Assembly (NCBI RefSeq): GCF_021596505.1
Contig: NZ_PJIZ01000027.1
Span: forward strand, 1-62,685
Source: Nostoc sp. CMAA1605
GTDB lineage: Bacteria > Cyanobacteriota > Cyanobacteriia > Cyanobacteriales > Nostocaceae
Direction: 5' to 3'
Length of the DNA stretch: 62,685 bases
How positions within the stretch are numbered: the first letter of the stretch is position 1; each line of letters begins with the position of its first letter. Shown here piece after piece: positions 45,890 to 54,599 of this stretch. The translations under genes and the position numbers were made by a program. The notes beneath the pieces were generated by a model that was given only the letters and a program-made list of their open reading frames with translations, did no database searches and was not told the origin of the DNA.

Positions 45890-46987
45890 TTAAATTGAAA
45901 CAGCTGCGCCTGTTGTCGGTTGAGGAGGCTTAATTTCCGCAGCTATGCGTGTGCGATATAGGTTAACTAATCGCTGTTCATACTGCACTAAATCTTGGTA
46001 AATTCCTTTAAAAATAGCGGTTGCTACTGGGTCTGTGTACATTGCACACAAGTTACCAATATCACCAATACCTGTTTGTAAATCACCCAAGGCGCAGCGT
46101 ATCTGGTAGATGTCATCGCTACCTGTCAAGGTTGATTTGACTTTGGCATATTGATTGGCAATATTTGCACTCAAAGATGGTTTTTCGCCCAGTCTTTGCA
46201 GATATGTTTCTATTCTTTCGATGTGGCGTTGCTTACTCACAATCATGTCTTGAAACAACGCTTTAGCTTGTATATCTGATTCTTTTTCTGTGTAACTTTG
46301 TAATGCTTCTAGTGAATAACGTTCTCCAGCCAAAGCTGTATTTAAGCCACGCACGATTTCAGCTTTAGTCGAACCACCCCAAGCATCAGCCAGTTTCCAC
46401 CAGTCCGCACTGGTGTTTTTGACATCTGGTAATGCAGCTTCTTTACCGCCATAACCTAAACGGTTCAAAATTGCGGTGGTAAAAATGGGTAAATCTCCGG
46501 GTTCACGGGATGTAATTAAATTACCGTCAACTACCAGTGCTTCATCTTCGTAATTTGCACCAGCGTTAATCATATCCTTGCGAATCGCACTAAAACCTGT
46601 AGCACGCTTACCTTGGAGTAAATCAGCTTCAATTAACATCTGTGGCCCGTGACAAACCGCAGCCACTAGCTTTCCTTGCTGCATTGCTTCTCGGACAAAG
46701 CTGACTGTATTGGGGTTGCGGCGCATTTTATCGGGGGCCATCCCACCGGGAATAACTACAGCATCAAATTCTGATGCGATCGCCTCTGTAGTGGTAGCAT
46801 CAGCTTGCACAGATAGTTTACCGCGTTTGCCCTTATATTTTTCATTCATCCGCGCACCCAGGACAACTACCTCAAATCCAGCTTGTTTTAGCCCGTTGCA
46901 AGGAATAATGAATTCTACGTCTTCTACTGCTTGTTCAATGAGAATCGCTACTTTTTTCTTAACAGAATGATTGTTGTGGTCGGTCAT
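45890..46987 (-). CDS. DJ-1/PfpI-like protein fused to a ferritin-like domain
   Basis: Residues 11-175 form a DJ-1/PfpI domain with the nucleophile Cys112 in AAVCHGPQM and the acidic motif DVEFIIP near the start. Members act as chaperones, deglycases or peptidases in stress. Residues about 195-350 form a helical domain with AEIVRGLNTALAGERYSLEAL and QRHIERIETYLQRLG, resembling ferritin-like stress domains (DUF2383/PA2169 type). The fusion of a DJ-1 part to a ferritin-like part is unusual to me. It sits between the SRPBCC and DUF2267 genes on the same strand. Confidence 0.8.
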   Translation of the reverse strand: MTDHNNHSVKKKVAILIEQAVEDVEFIIPCNGLKQAGFEVVVLGARMNEKYKGKRGKLSVQADATTTEAIASEFDAVVIPGGMAPDKMRRNPNTVSFVREAMQQGKLVAAVCHGPQMLIEADLLQGKRATGFSAIRKDMINAGANYEDEALVVDGNLITSREPGDLPIFTTAILNRLGYGGKEAALPDVKNTSADWWKLADAWGGSTKAEIVRGLNTALAGERYSLEALQSYTEKESDIQAKALFQDMIVSKQRHIERIETYLQRLGEKPSLSANIANQYAKVKSTLTGSDDIYQIRCALGDLQTGIGDIGNLCAMYTDPVATAIFKGIYQDLVQYEQRLVNLYRTRIAAEIKPPQPTTGAAVSI

Positions 46988-47024
46988 ATAATTTCCTGAC
47001 TAATAATTTTGAATGGTGAATTGT

Positions 47025-47426
47025 CTAAGCGGGAACTTCACTAGTTGGAGGTGTCCCAAACATTTCCTCATAGTCGTGAGAAAAATGCCGATGTAATTTA
47101 GCAAATCCTTGTGGTGTAACAGCATTTTGCAACACTGCAAAAACTGCACGCACATGAATTGCAGTTGTTGTTGGTTCTAGATTTTCTTTTTGACTAACAC
47201 GCACAATAAAATCTTGTAAATTAAAGCTTTGGTTTGGCTCTCCTTCCCGACCTTGTAAACACTGACTTAATTCTTGTGGTAATTGAGCAGATAAATCTTG
47301 AGCTTCATCTCCAGAAATGCGTTCTTTTATAGTTTCTAGAGTCGCACAGGTAGCACGTTCTGCCTCTTCACGGGAGTTAGATTGAGCCAAGCTTTGTACA
47401 TGAGTAATAAACTCGTTATAGTCCAT
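47025..47426 (-). CDS. DUF2267 family protein
   Basis: The 133-residue all-helical protein begins MDYNEFITHVQSLA and has the pattern of DUF2267: EEAERATCATLETIKERISGDEAQDLSAQLP, then a second similar half. No enzymatic motif is present. The family is often found among general-stress genes. It is 37 bp upstream of the DJ-1 fusion gene and is probably the first gene of that unit. The 425 bp further upstream (47427-47851) hold no gene or repeat that I can see. Confidence 0.8.
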   Translation of the reverse strand: MDYNEFITHVQSLAQSNSREEAERATCATLETIKERISGDEAQDLSAQLPQELSQCLQGREGEPNQSFNLQDFIVRVSQKENLEPTTTAIHVRAVFAVLQNAVTPQGFAKLHRHFSHDYEEMFGTPPTSEVPA

Positions 47427-47851
47427 TGCTTCCTCCGTTATCCAGAGATTTTAGGCATTGTTTAGGAAAGGATTTTATCTTTCAGCATTTATATTGATAT
47501 TTAAAAACTTCTTGACTTCAGAATGGCTAACGGAAAATCAGCAATCCTTAACAGTAAATTTAATAGATTAGGTCAAAAATTTGCTTCTTTCCGTTACCTT
47601 AAGAAAAATAGTTATGAGTAGGAATTTTTCATCTAGGTTTGACGTGGGTTGAGAACTCCTCACTCATAACTACCAGATTCAACTACAAGTGGCTTGACCT
47701 TAGATTTCATACTTTTCAGATTAGACTGTAATGTCTAGATTTACTTCGCTCTTAGGAAATAGATTAATTTATCTCTGAAGTTGTACATCTTATGTAGTAC
47801 AACTAAGCAGCTAAAAATAGTTATGGTAATGATATTGTAAGGGCTAGTTTT

Positions 47852-48259
47852 ATGACAGAAAATAATCAAAATCACGAAGTTAAATCTGATGATTTACCAC
47901 AAGTAGTCACCGAATCCTATGGTACAGGTGTGAAGGATATCCCCGGTTACAATATTGGTGGCAGAATTCTGCAAGAAAGAAGACGAGAATATACACAAAC
48001 CAGTCCCGAATTAACTGGTGGTGATGTTGATGCTTATTGGCAAGATGCTGACTCTGTAGGCGAAGAAGCTGTTGGCGGAACTGCACCCACTCCTGACCAA
48101 AATGTGACGGAAGACATAGAAGCGGCTGTGGGTTTAGCAATGGATGATAACGAACTACTTCACACTCAAGACATTTTAGAACGCCGTGACGATGCACGCT
48201 GGGAATTAAATCCTACCTCTGCCGAAGATTATCAAGAACGGCAATCAGATGATACCTGA
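47852..48259 (+). CDS. DUF6335-like acidic protein
   Basis: The 135-residue protein is hydrophilic and acidic, with DLPQVVTESYGTGVKDIPGY, ELTGGDVDAYWQDADSVGEE and ERRDDARWELNP. This matches the cyanobacterial DUF6335 pattern as I recall it; function is unknown. AAGGG lies upstream of the start. It is divergent from the DUF2267 gene and could share its regulatory region with the stress island. Confidence 0.7.
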   Translation: MTENNQNHEVKSDDLPQVVTESYGTGVKDIPGYNIGGRILQERRREYTQTSPELTGGDVDAYWQDADSVGEEAVGGTAPTPDQNVTEDIEAAVGLAMDDNELLHTQDILERRDDARWELNPTSAEDYQERQSDDT

Positions 48260-48263
48260 TAGC

Positions 48264-48325
48264 AATTCGCAATTCGCAATTCGCAATTCGCAATTCGCAA
48301 TTCGTAATTCGTAATTCGCAATTAA
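48264..48325. repeat. CAATTCG tandem array
   Basis: About eight copies of the heptamer CAATTCG (two with TAATTCG) lie directly after the DUF6335-like gene. Confidence 0.9.
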
Positions 48326-48402
48326 GCAAGTCAGATACCATCTTGGTTTCAAGCTGTGCGGCTGTTGCTTAATTTTGGATAATTGGTATAGTACCAATCT
48401 TA

Positions 48403-48455
48403 GTTTGTAGTAAGGACTTTAGTCCTTTTTGAGAACTAAAGTTCTCACTACAAAC
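48403..48455. repeat. Three-way-junction hairpin element
   Basis: An outer stem GTTTGTAGT/ACTACAAAC encloses two hairpins, AAGGACT-TT-AGTCCTT and TGAGAACT-AA-AGTTCTCA. The whole would fold as a small three-armed structure in RNA or a cruciform in DNA. Elements of this kind recur in cyanobacterial intergenic DNA. It is downstream of crtO and could terminate it. Confidence 0.75.
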
Positions 48456-48517
48456 CTTTAATTTGAGAAGTTCGCGCCTTTGCTATGGTAGGGCAAAAGC
48501 ACGAAAATATCTAATTT

Positions 48518-50212
48518 CTAACTAATACCAAACACCGAACCGACTGTAGATTTAATTGAGTCCCTAGCATCCTTTAAAGTCTGGGTGATGGGGTGCTTAG
48601 TCTGCAAAAATACCCGCGCACAATTACGTCCTGGCATTCCTGAAATTGAACCACCGGGATGTGTACCTGCACCAGTTAAAAAGAGATTCTCAATGGGGGT
48701 TTTGTAATTAGCAATTTCTGGCAGAGGACGGAAAAACACCATTTGATCTAATGTCATATCAATATGGTAATAATTACCTTTGTACGCACCTAATCTCTCA
48801 CCTAATTCTGCGGGACTTTCTACACGACGGGCGATAGTTGCGGTTTTGACGTTAGGCGCATAAGTTGCTAATTTCTCCACAACTTTATCTGCAACTTGGT
48901 TTTTTAATTCATCAGTCCAGCCAGTCCCTTTTAAACCCATACCTTCTGCGCCTGCAATTTGATAAGGGGCAAAAAATTCAATCCACACAGTATGTTTTCC
49001 TGGAGGTGCGAGGGTGGGATCAAGGAAACTCGGCATTACCACATACATAGACGGGTCAGTATCAGGAATTTCTCCCAAGGTACATTTACTATGGGCTTGT
49101 TCCACATGGGCAACGGAATCTGCAATTAAGATAGACCCAACTAAATATTCGTCTTTGTGGGCATGATAAGGAAAGCGCAGGGGTTCGTCTAAAGCCAAAT
49201 CAATTTTGAGGATAGTTTCATTATTGTTGACAATGCGACGTTCTAATCTTTCCCACAAATCTGGGTCGGCTGCATCAACATCACTCTTATCGGTCATTTG
49301 TAAAAATAACCGCTTGGCATCAATATTAGAAATCACTCCATATTTAGCACGGTATTCTGTCCCACCGGCTACCCGAACACCAACAGCCTTACCATTATCA
49401 ATTAATAGTTTTTCTACCTGTTGATCTGTGAGAATGACACCACCTTTAGCCGTAACTAAATTCACTAAAGCTTTGACTAGTGCGCCTGTACCGCCCCTTG
49501 GTCTAGCCATACCGGGGTTGTGACGCATTGCCATCATAATTGCCCCAATAGCTAAAGTTTTTTGGGATGGCGGCGCACCTAATTCAGAGGCAAGTCTAGC
49601 AAGGGGTGCTTTGAGAAATTCAGAATCAAACCACTCATTTAATAAATCTTCTGCACTGGTCATCATATTACGTACAAAATCCAGTGTTTTGTTTGGTGAA
49701 CCAATGACAGAAAATAAATCTTTTAACTTAGTAATGTCGTAGTTACCAGCAATATCGATGATGGATTTTGGCGGTGCATTAAACATAGGAATCATTGCAC
49801 CAATTGCCCGTTGCCAATAGTCGGTAAATTCGGCGTACTTTTTGGCATCGCGTTCACTATAACGGGCAATTTCAGCACAGGTTTTTTCTAGAGATTTATG
49901 GGCGAGAAAATATTTACCGTCAGGATGGGGGCAAAAAACTACTGGGTCACATTCTAGATATTCTAAGCCATATTTTGTTAATTCTAATTCTTCAACCACT
50001 GGCCCCAAATGAATAAATTCATGGTCAATTGCACAGAGGTTAAATTTAAAACCGGGGGCTGCTTTGGGTAAACATTCTTCTGTGGTAGCTGCACCACCAG
50101 GGACAGGGCGTTTTTCTAGGAGTAGAACACTATAGCCTGCTTTGAGCAAATAAGCTGCACAAACTAGCCCGTTGTGACCTGCACCGATAATAACTACATC
50201 ATACTCTTGCAT
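48518..50212 (-). CDS. crtO: Beta-carotene ketolase CrtO
   Basis: The 564-residue protein is an FAD-dependent carotenoid oxidoreductase of the CrtO type, which makes echinenone and canthaxanthin from beta-carotene. The dinucleotide motif VVIIGAGHNGLVCAAYLL is at the start, followed by EKRPVPGGAATTEE and CAIDHEFIHLGPV. The C-terminal FAD motif region reads LFLTGAGTHPGGSISGMPG. The match to Synechocystis CrtO as I recall it is strong throughout. It is not a CrtW-type ketolase. The two genes on its sides are not obviously in carotenoid metabolism, but keto-carotenoids fit the adjacent stress island. Confidence 0.93.
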   Translation of the reverse strand: MQEYDVVIIGAGHNGLVCAAYLLKAGYSVLLLEKRPVPGGAATTEECLPKAAPGFKFNLCAIDHEFIHLGPVVEELELTKYGLEYLECDPVVFCPHPDGKYFLAHKSLEKTCAEIARYSERDAKKYAEFTDYWQRAIGAMIPMFNAPPKSIIDIAGNYDITKLKDLFSVIGSPNKTLDFVRNMMTSAEDLLNEWFDSEFLKAPLARLASELGAPPSQKTLAIGAIMMAMRHNPGMARPRGGTGALVKALVNLVTAKGGVILTDQQVEKLLIDNGKAVGVRVAGGTEYRAKYGVISNIDAKRLFLQMTDKSDVDAADPDLWERLERRIVNNNETILKIDLALDEPLRFPYHAHKDEYLVGSILIADSVAHVEQAHSKCTLGEIPDTDPSMYVVMPSFLDPTLAPPGKHTVWIEFFAPYQIAGAEGMGLKGTGWTDELKNQVADKVVEKLATYAPNVKTATIARRVESPAELGERLGAYKGNYYHIDMTLDQMVFFRPLPEIANYKTPIENLFLTGAGTHPGGSISGMPGRNCARVFLQTKHPITQTLKDARDSIKSTVGSVFGIS

Positions 50213-50327
50213 ATGTTTAATTTTAGAATAAGGTGGCTTGATAATATTACAAAGTGTTAGGAGAAATTACAACCTTGAGAATTAGTTAATAATTTAATTT
50301 CACTAGGAATTGTAATGAATGATATAC

Positions 50328-51086
50328 TTAATCTAGTAATTGTGTCACCGAGTCAGGTATTTTATTAACATTGGCTTCTATTAGAAGAATTATTTTTCCT
50401 TGTTGTATTTCCATATTTTTAATACTTAAATTAATATCTTCTAATTGAAAATAAGGCAGATTTGTTAGTTCTTGAAATTTCTGCATTAAAGATACAATTA
50501 GGTCGAGAGAAATCCCTTCTCCTTGAGTACAGTTAAAACTTTCTAATATGATGGGATGGGAGTGAGTTCGGGGTCTTAGCATTACGGTAAAACCTAATGA
50601 GCGATTATGGTTATTTTCTGTAAATTGCACTTTTCCTTGTAATTCAATGTGATTTTGACTGTGTAGGGATATTTGCATTTTTTGTAAATCGAAATCTACA
50701 ACTTTACCATCCACACTCACCTGAAACTTCTGCACTAATTTTCGAGAAAATTGTGAATTCAGTGCCTGATTGAGATCGGCTTCAGTCAGGGTTACACGAG
50801 CCATGAGATTTACTGGCTTGTTCAGTTGTATCTGACCAAAAATAGCTCCAAAGGGATTAATATCTATATTATCTGTTTGCAGTTTAATTTCTTGAAGACG
50901 GATATTTTCTTTTGTGACTAATCCTTGTCCAGCAAATGTCACACCATCTGCTTGTCCTTGCACAATTTTTAAGATATCAGTTTCTACATAGATATCAATT
51001 TGTTCTGCTGCTTCTAGTTGATTAGCGATACTTGTTTCAGCTACTTGAGAGATGATTTGCTTGTCTAAACTTTTTTGGTCTGACAT
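50328..51086 (-). CDS. DUF2993 (LmeA-like) phospholipid-binding protein
   Basis: The 252-residue protein has the DUF2993 pattern: QVAETSIANQLEAAEQIDIYVETDILKIVQGQADGVT at the N-terminus, split here as ANQLEAAEQIDIYVE and QGQADGVTFAGQGLV, then repeats of beta strands and LDLIVSLMQKFQELTNLPYF near the end. The family is related to lipid-transfer-like folds. No signal peptide is visible. It is upstream of crtO on the same strand with a 115-bp gap. Confidence 0.75.
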   Translation of the reverse strand: MSDQKSLDKQIISQVAETSIANQLEAAEQIDIYVETDILKIVQGQADGVTFAGQGLVTKENIRLQEIKLQTDNIDINPFGAIFGQIQLNKPVNLMARVTLTEADLNQALNSQFSRKLVQKFQVSVDGKVVDFDLQKMQISLHSQNHIELQGKVQFTENNHNRSLGFTVMLRPRTHSHPIILESFNCTQGEGISLDLIVSLMQKFQELTNLPYFQLEDINLSIKNMEIQQGKIILLIEANVNKIPDSVTQLLD

Positions 51087-51598
51087 GAATACATATTTTT
51101 TACTTATGATTATTTACCATAAACTCTAAGTATCTATTAGCGAATCTATAACATGGTATATATCTCGCAATAGAAAGGGGATTTTAACTTCGGATGTTAA
51201 TAGTTTATACCTGTATTTTGATGGCGATCGCAGTGCGGTAGACCCTTATAGAAATGGGTGCGTCATAAATCATAATTTTTGACGTGGCTAAAAAATCTTA
51301 TAGGAGGATTGTTAGTGCAGAAATTAACCAAAAGTCGCAATCAAGTCGCCACAGTTTTTTAGTGCTAGTTGTCAATTACAGCAGTTTGCATATTCGTGAA
51401 ATACAAGATATTTGCCAACTGTCGCATATTTGTAATATTTAATTGTGACAATATTCAACCATGTCAAACTCATGACAATGCTGCATTGAATAATTTCATT
51501 TCTGGAATTCCCCCAATCTTGTATTAATCAAATATTCACAGTCCAAAAAAGTGAGATACTGATAGAAAAATTACTTATTTCTGAGGATAGATGCAGAT
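51087..51598. other. 512-bp gap between divergent genes
   Basis: The gap is AT-rich. It includes a 15-codon frame with a good AGGAGG site at 51315-51362, probably meaningless or a relic, and the promoter regions of the DUF2993 and MFS genes. No repeat array or hairpin of note was found. Confidence 0.4.
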
Positions 51599-52837
51599 AT
51601 GCAGCTTTTTGGTTTGCCGGCAGAAAAAGGTAGATGGTTGCTGATCCCTCTTGGTGCAACTGTTTTACTCTGCCTTGGTACTGTTTATTCGTGGAGTATT
51701 TTTAGAAAACCTCTAGAAAAGTTACTGAACATTAATGCTACAGAAAGTCTATTACCTTTTACAGTTTTGTTAATGATGTTTGCTGTACTAATGCCAATTA
51801 CAGGCTTTTACATCAAGCGTTTTGGGACTCGGATGATCACCGCAGTTGGTGGTGTAATTATGGGACTTGGTTATATTTTATCAGGACTAAATGGTAATTT
51901 CCAAGTGCTAACTTTCACCTACGGCGTGATAGCAGGTGTGGGTGTGGGTATAGTTTATGGCGTACCGTTAGCGGTAATTGCTAAATGGTTTCCTGATAAA
52001 AAAGGTATTGCTGTTGGTTTAACTGTCATTGGTTTTGGTCTGTCTCCATTAATTACAGCACCGTTGGCGAAATCACTGATTGATAGCTTTGGAGTGCGAC
52101 AAACTTTTCTAATTTTAGGTGTAAGTTTTACAGCTATTATTCTAGCGATCGCAACTTTGTTGAAGACACCTCCAGAAGACTGGCAACCAGCAGGTTGGAA
52201 TCCTGGGTTCTCAGGCCAAAGCAATACGCCTTTGACAACTTCCGATACCATACTGCAAACACCAGCATTTTATGGGTTGTGGCTGTGCTATACCATCGGC
52301 ACATTTTCAGGACTAGCAGCAATTGGCATTTCTAGCCCCTTAGCCCAGGAAATTATTAAACTAGATGCAACAACAGCAGCTAGTACAGTCTCTTTATTTG
52401 CAGTGTTTAATGCTTTAGGACGTTTGTTTTTTGGTTGGCTGACTGACCGTTTTAGTCCTAAGTTGGGGGCTATTGTTTCCTTTACCTTAGTATTAATTGC
52501 ATCGCTAATGATGGTGAAAGCTGGTCAGGGTGCTGTAGCTACCTATTTAGTGGCATTTTCCCTATTTTACTTTTCTTTTGGTGGATGGTTAGCGATCGCC
52601 CCTACAACTACCTTAATCTTATTTTCACCAGCAGACTATGCTAAAAATTACGGTCTGGTTTTCACAGCCTATGGTGCAGGTGCTTTAGGCGGAACTTTGC
52701 TAGCTGGCAGAATTAGAGATATATTCGGCAGTTACACAGTGTTTTTCTACCCTACTACAGCACTGGCAGTTTTAGGTATTGTGTTAGCTGTGTTCATGCT
52801 CAAACGTAGTTTTTCTAGTGTTCCTGTTAGCCAGTAA
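51599..52837 (+). CDS. MFS transporter, OxlT-like
   Basis: The 412-residue protein has twelve predicted transmembrane segments and the motifs of the oxalate/formate antiporter branch of the major facilitator superfamily: TVYSWSIFRKPLEKLL at the start, GFYIKRFGTRMITAVGG between helices 2 and 3, GVGVGIVYGVPLAVIAKWFP in helix 4, and RLFFGWLTDRFSPKLGA in the second half. Substrates of this branch are small carboxylates, but the one here is unknown. GAGGA lies 10 bases before the ATG. Confidence 0.85.
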   Translation: MQLFGLPAEKGRWLLIPLGATVLLCLGTVYSWSIFRKPLEKLLNINATESLLPFTVLLMMFAVLMPITGFYIKRFGTRMITAVGGVIMGLGYILSGLNGNFQVLTFTYGVIAGVGVGIVYGVPLAVIAKWFPDKKGIAVGLTVIGFGLSPLITAPLAKSLIDSFGVRQTFLILGVSFTAIILAIATLLKTPPEDWQPAGWNPGFSGQSNTPLTTSDTILQTPAFYGLWLCYTIGTFSGLAAIGISSPLAQEIIKLDATTAASTVSLFAVFNALGRLFFGWLTDRFSPKLGAIVSFTLVLIASLMMVKAGQGAVATYLVAFSLFYFSFGGWLAIAPTTTLILFSPADYAKNYGLVFTAYGAGALGGTLLAGRIRDIFGSYTVFFYPTTALAVLGIVLAVFMLKRSFSSVPVSQ

Positions 52838-52846
52838 TTGTTCAGA

Positions 52847-52926
52847 AGGGTGTAAGGGTATGAGGGTGCAGGGGTGTAAGGGTTTTGAAGGACTACACCC
52901 CCACACCCCTATACCCCTATACCCTC
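52847..52926. repeat. Inverted GGGTGTAAGGG / CCCCTATACCC repeats between convergent genes
   Basis: Units like GGGTGTAAGGG and ACACCCCTATACCCC are arranged so that the two halves can pair. The array lies between the convergent MFS and P450 genes and forms the last codons and stop of the P450 gene. It may terminate both. Confidence 0.8.
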
Positions 52927-54318
52927 GCCCAAACCCTTAATTTTTCGTCTCACTGCGTCAGTCCTATTGATTTGACGCTGACTTTTAATCACCATTTGGA
53001 TAGGATGGTCTGGCCCGGTAACTAAACCGCGACGTTGGGGTTTAACTTCTCTATTGTTAACTAGCTCTAATTCTCTCATGGTTAAAATTTTAGCGATCGC
53101 CAGTTTCATTTCCCATTGGGCAAAGGCTAAACCAATACAGCGTCTTGCACCTCCACCAAAGGGTAAGTATTCATAGGGAGAAAACTGTCTTTCTAAAAAG
53201 CGTTCCGGTTTAAACTGCTTCGGTTGTGGATATAAATCTTCCCGTTGGTGGGTTAGGTAAATTGAACCTACAATTGGTGTTCCCGGCGCAAGTTCACAAC
53301 CTCCCAAAGTTATAGGTGTTTTCACCCTTCTGGCAAAAGTCAGCATCCCCACTGGATAAATTCGTAAAGTTTCCGCACACACAGCACTCAAATAAGGTAA
53401 CTTGTAAATTGTGCTGGGGTCGGGATTATCGCCTAAACTATCTAATTCTTGTAAAAGTTTTTCCTTAACCTGTGGTAATTTATGAATCCAGTACATTGCC
53501 CAGGCTATAGCGGTGGCTGTAGTTTCGTGACCTGCGGTTAACAACGTTATCAGTTCATCCCGCAATTCTACATCAGTCATGGGTTGCCCTTCTGCATCCT
53601 TAGCATCCATGAGTAAGCTAAGAATATCTGTCCGTGATGCGTCTGGATGTTCCCGCCGTTCTTGAATTTCATCATAGATGAGTTGGTCGGCTGCTTCCTG
53701 GAGTTGTCCTTGTCTTCCCCAGATTTTAATCGGCCCAAAATCTCGTTGCAGTGCTGGGAAATATAGCAAAGTTATCAGCCAAACAGAACTACCATTTTCT
53801 AAAATTTCCCCTAAAAGCTGTTGTAGTTTTCCGGCGCGCACTCCTTCATCTAAACCAAACACAGCCTGCATAATCACGCGCAGGGTAATTTCTTGGCTGA
53901 CAGTACGAATATTCAAAGGTTGTGCGATCGCATATTGGCTGATGACTTTAGCAGTAATATCATTAATTATTTGACTATAGTGGCGCATTCTTTCGCCATG
54001 CAAAGGAGGCATGAGTAATTGCCGTTGGCGTTGGTGTTCTGTACCAGAGAGAGTAATGACAGAACGTTTACCCAGCAAACCCTCAAATAAATCATTTAAA
54101 TCCCCTGGGGCTTCTAATTCTTTAGTATCATGACTCAAAATTTGCTCTAGGTCATTGGGGTGGTTAACAAAAACCAAGGGAGGAGAGTTTTTTTGCAATT
54201 TCAGAGCAAAAATATCACCGTAGCGTTGACGACATTCCTCCATGTAAGCCATAGGACGAAAGATCCAATTCAGCAGTTGTAGAACGACTGGAGTATCAGG
54301 GATTTTTGGTAGCTGCAT
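52909..54318 (-). CDS. Cytochrome P450 (CYP110-like)
   Basis: The 469-residue monooxygenase has the oxygen-binding helix AGHETTATAIAW, the ExxR motif in CAETLRIYP, and the heme-ligand Cys in PFGGGARRCIGLAFAQWE. The N-terminal sequence LPKIPDTPVVLQLLNWIFRP is typical of the CYP110 family of heterocystous cyanobacteria, some of which hydroxylate fatty acids or terpenes. The last residues (EGIGV) are encoded by intergenic-type repeats. The substrate is unknown. Confidence 0.93.
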   Translation of the reverse strand: MQLPKIPDTPVVLQLLNWIFRPMAYMEECRQRYGDIFALKLQKNSPPLVFVNHPNDLEQILSHDTKELEAPGDLNDLFEGLLGKRSVITLSGTEHQRQRQLLMPPLHGERMRHYSQIINDITAKVISQYAIAQPLNIRTVSQEITLRVIMQAVFGLDEGVRAGKLQQLLGEILENGSSVWLITLLYFPALQRDFGPIKIWGRQGQLQEAADQLIYDEIQERREHPDASRTDILSLLMDAKDAEGQPMTDVELRDELITLLTAGHETTATAIAWAMYWIHKLPQVKEKLLQELDSLGDNPDPSTIYKLPYLSAVCAETLRIYPVGMLTFARRVKTPITLGGCELAPGTPIVGSIYLTHQREDLYPQPKQFKPERFLERQFSPYEYLPFGGGARRCIGLAFAQWEMKLAIAKILTMRELELVNNREVKPQRRGLVTGPDHPIQMVIKSQRQINRTDAVRRKIKGLGEGIGV

Positions 54319-54360
54319 AAAAATTTTTGTGTATGGATATAGTTATTTTTACGTAAATTA

Positions 54361-54472
54361 TTGGGCATTGGGCGTTGGGCATGGGGCATTGGGTATGGGG
54401 CATTGGGTTAAAAATCTCCCTTGTCTACCTTGTCTACCTTGTCTCCCCCACACCCCTACACCCCCAAACCCT
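54361..54472. repeat. GGGCATT arrays and TACCTTGTC triplicate
   Basis: About six GGGCATT/GGGCATG units, then three TACCTTGTC units and CACCCCTA units, upstream of the P450 gene and 130 bp before the phosphoketolase-like gene. Confidence 0.85.
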
Positions 54473-54599
54473 GCCATTTAAACTACTTATCTCCAACATC
54501 ACAAAACACTGATAATTCTTCACATCCCTAAAGATGTAAAATTCTTGTTAAATTCAACGAGCATCTATATTTACTCGTCATTCTTACAAGGTACTCAGC

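Noticed and set aside
51315..51362. 15-codon frame MQKLTKSRNQVATVF with a good AGGAGG site
   Set aside because: It is very short. It could be the relic of the start of a larger gene, but nothing follows in frame.
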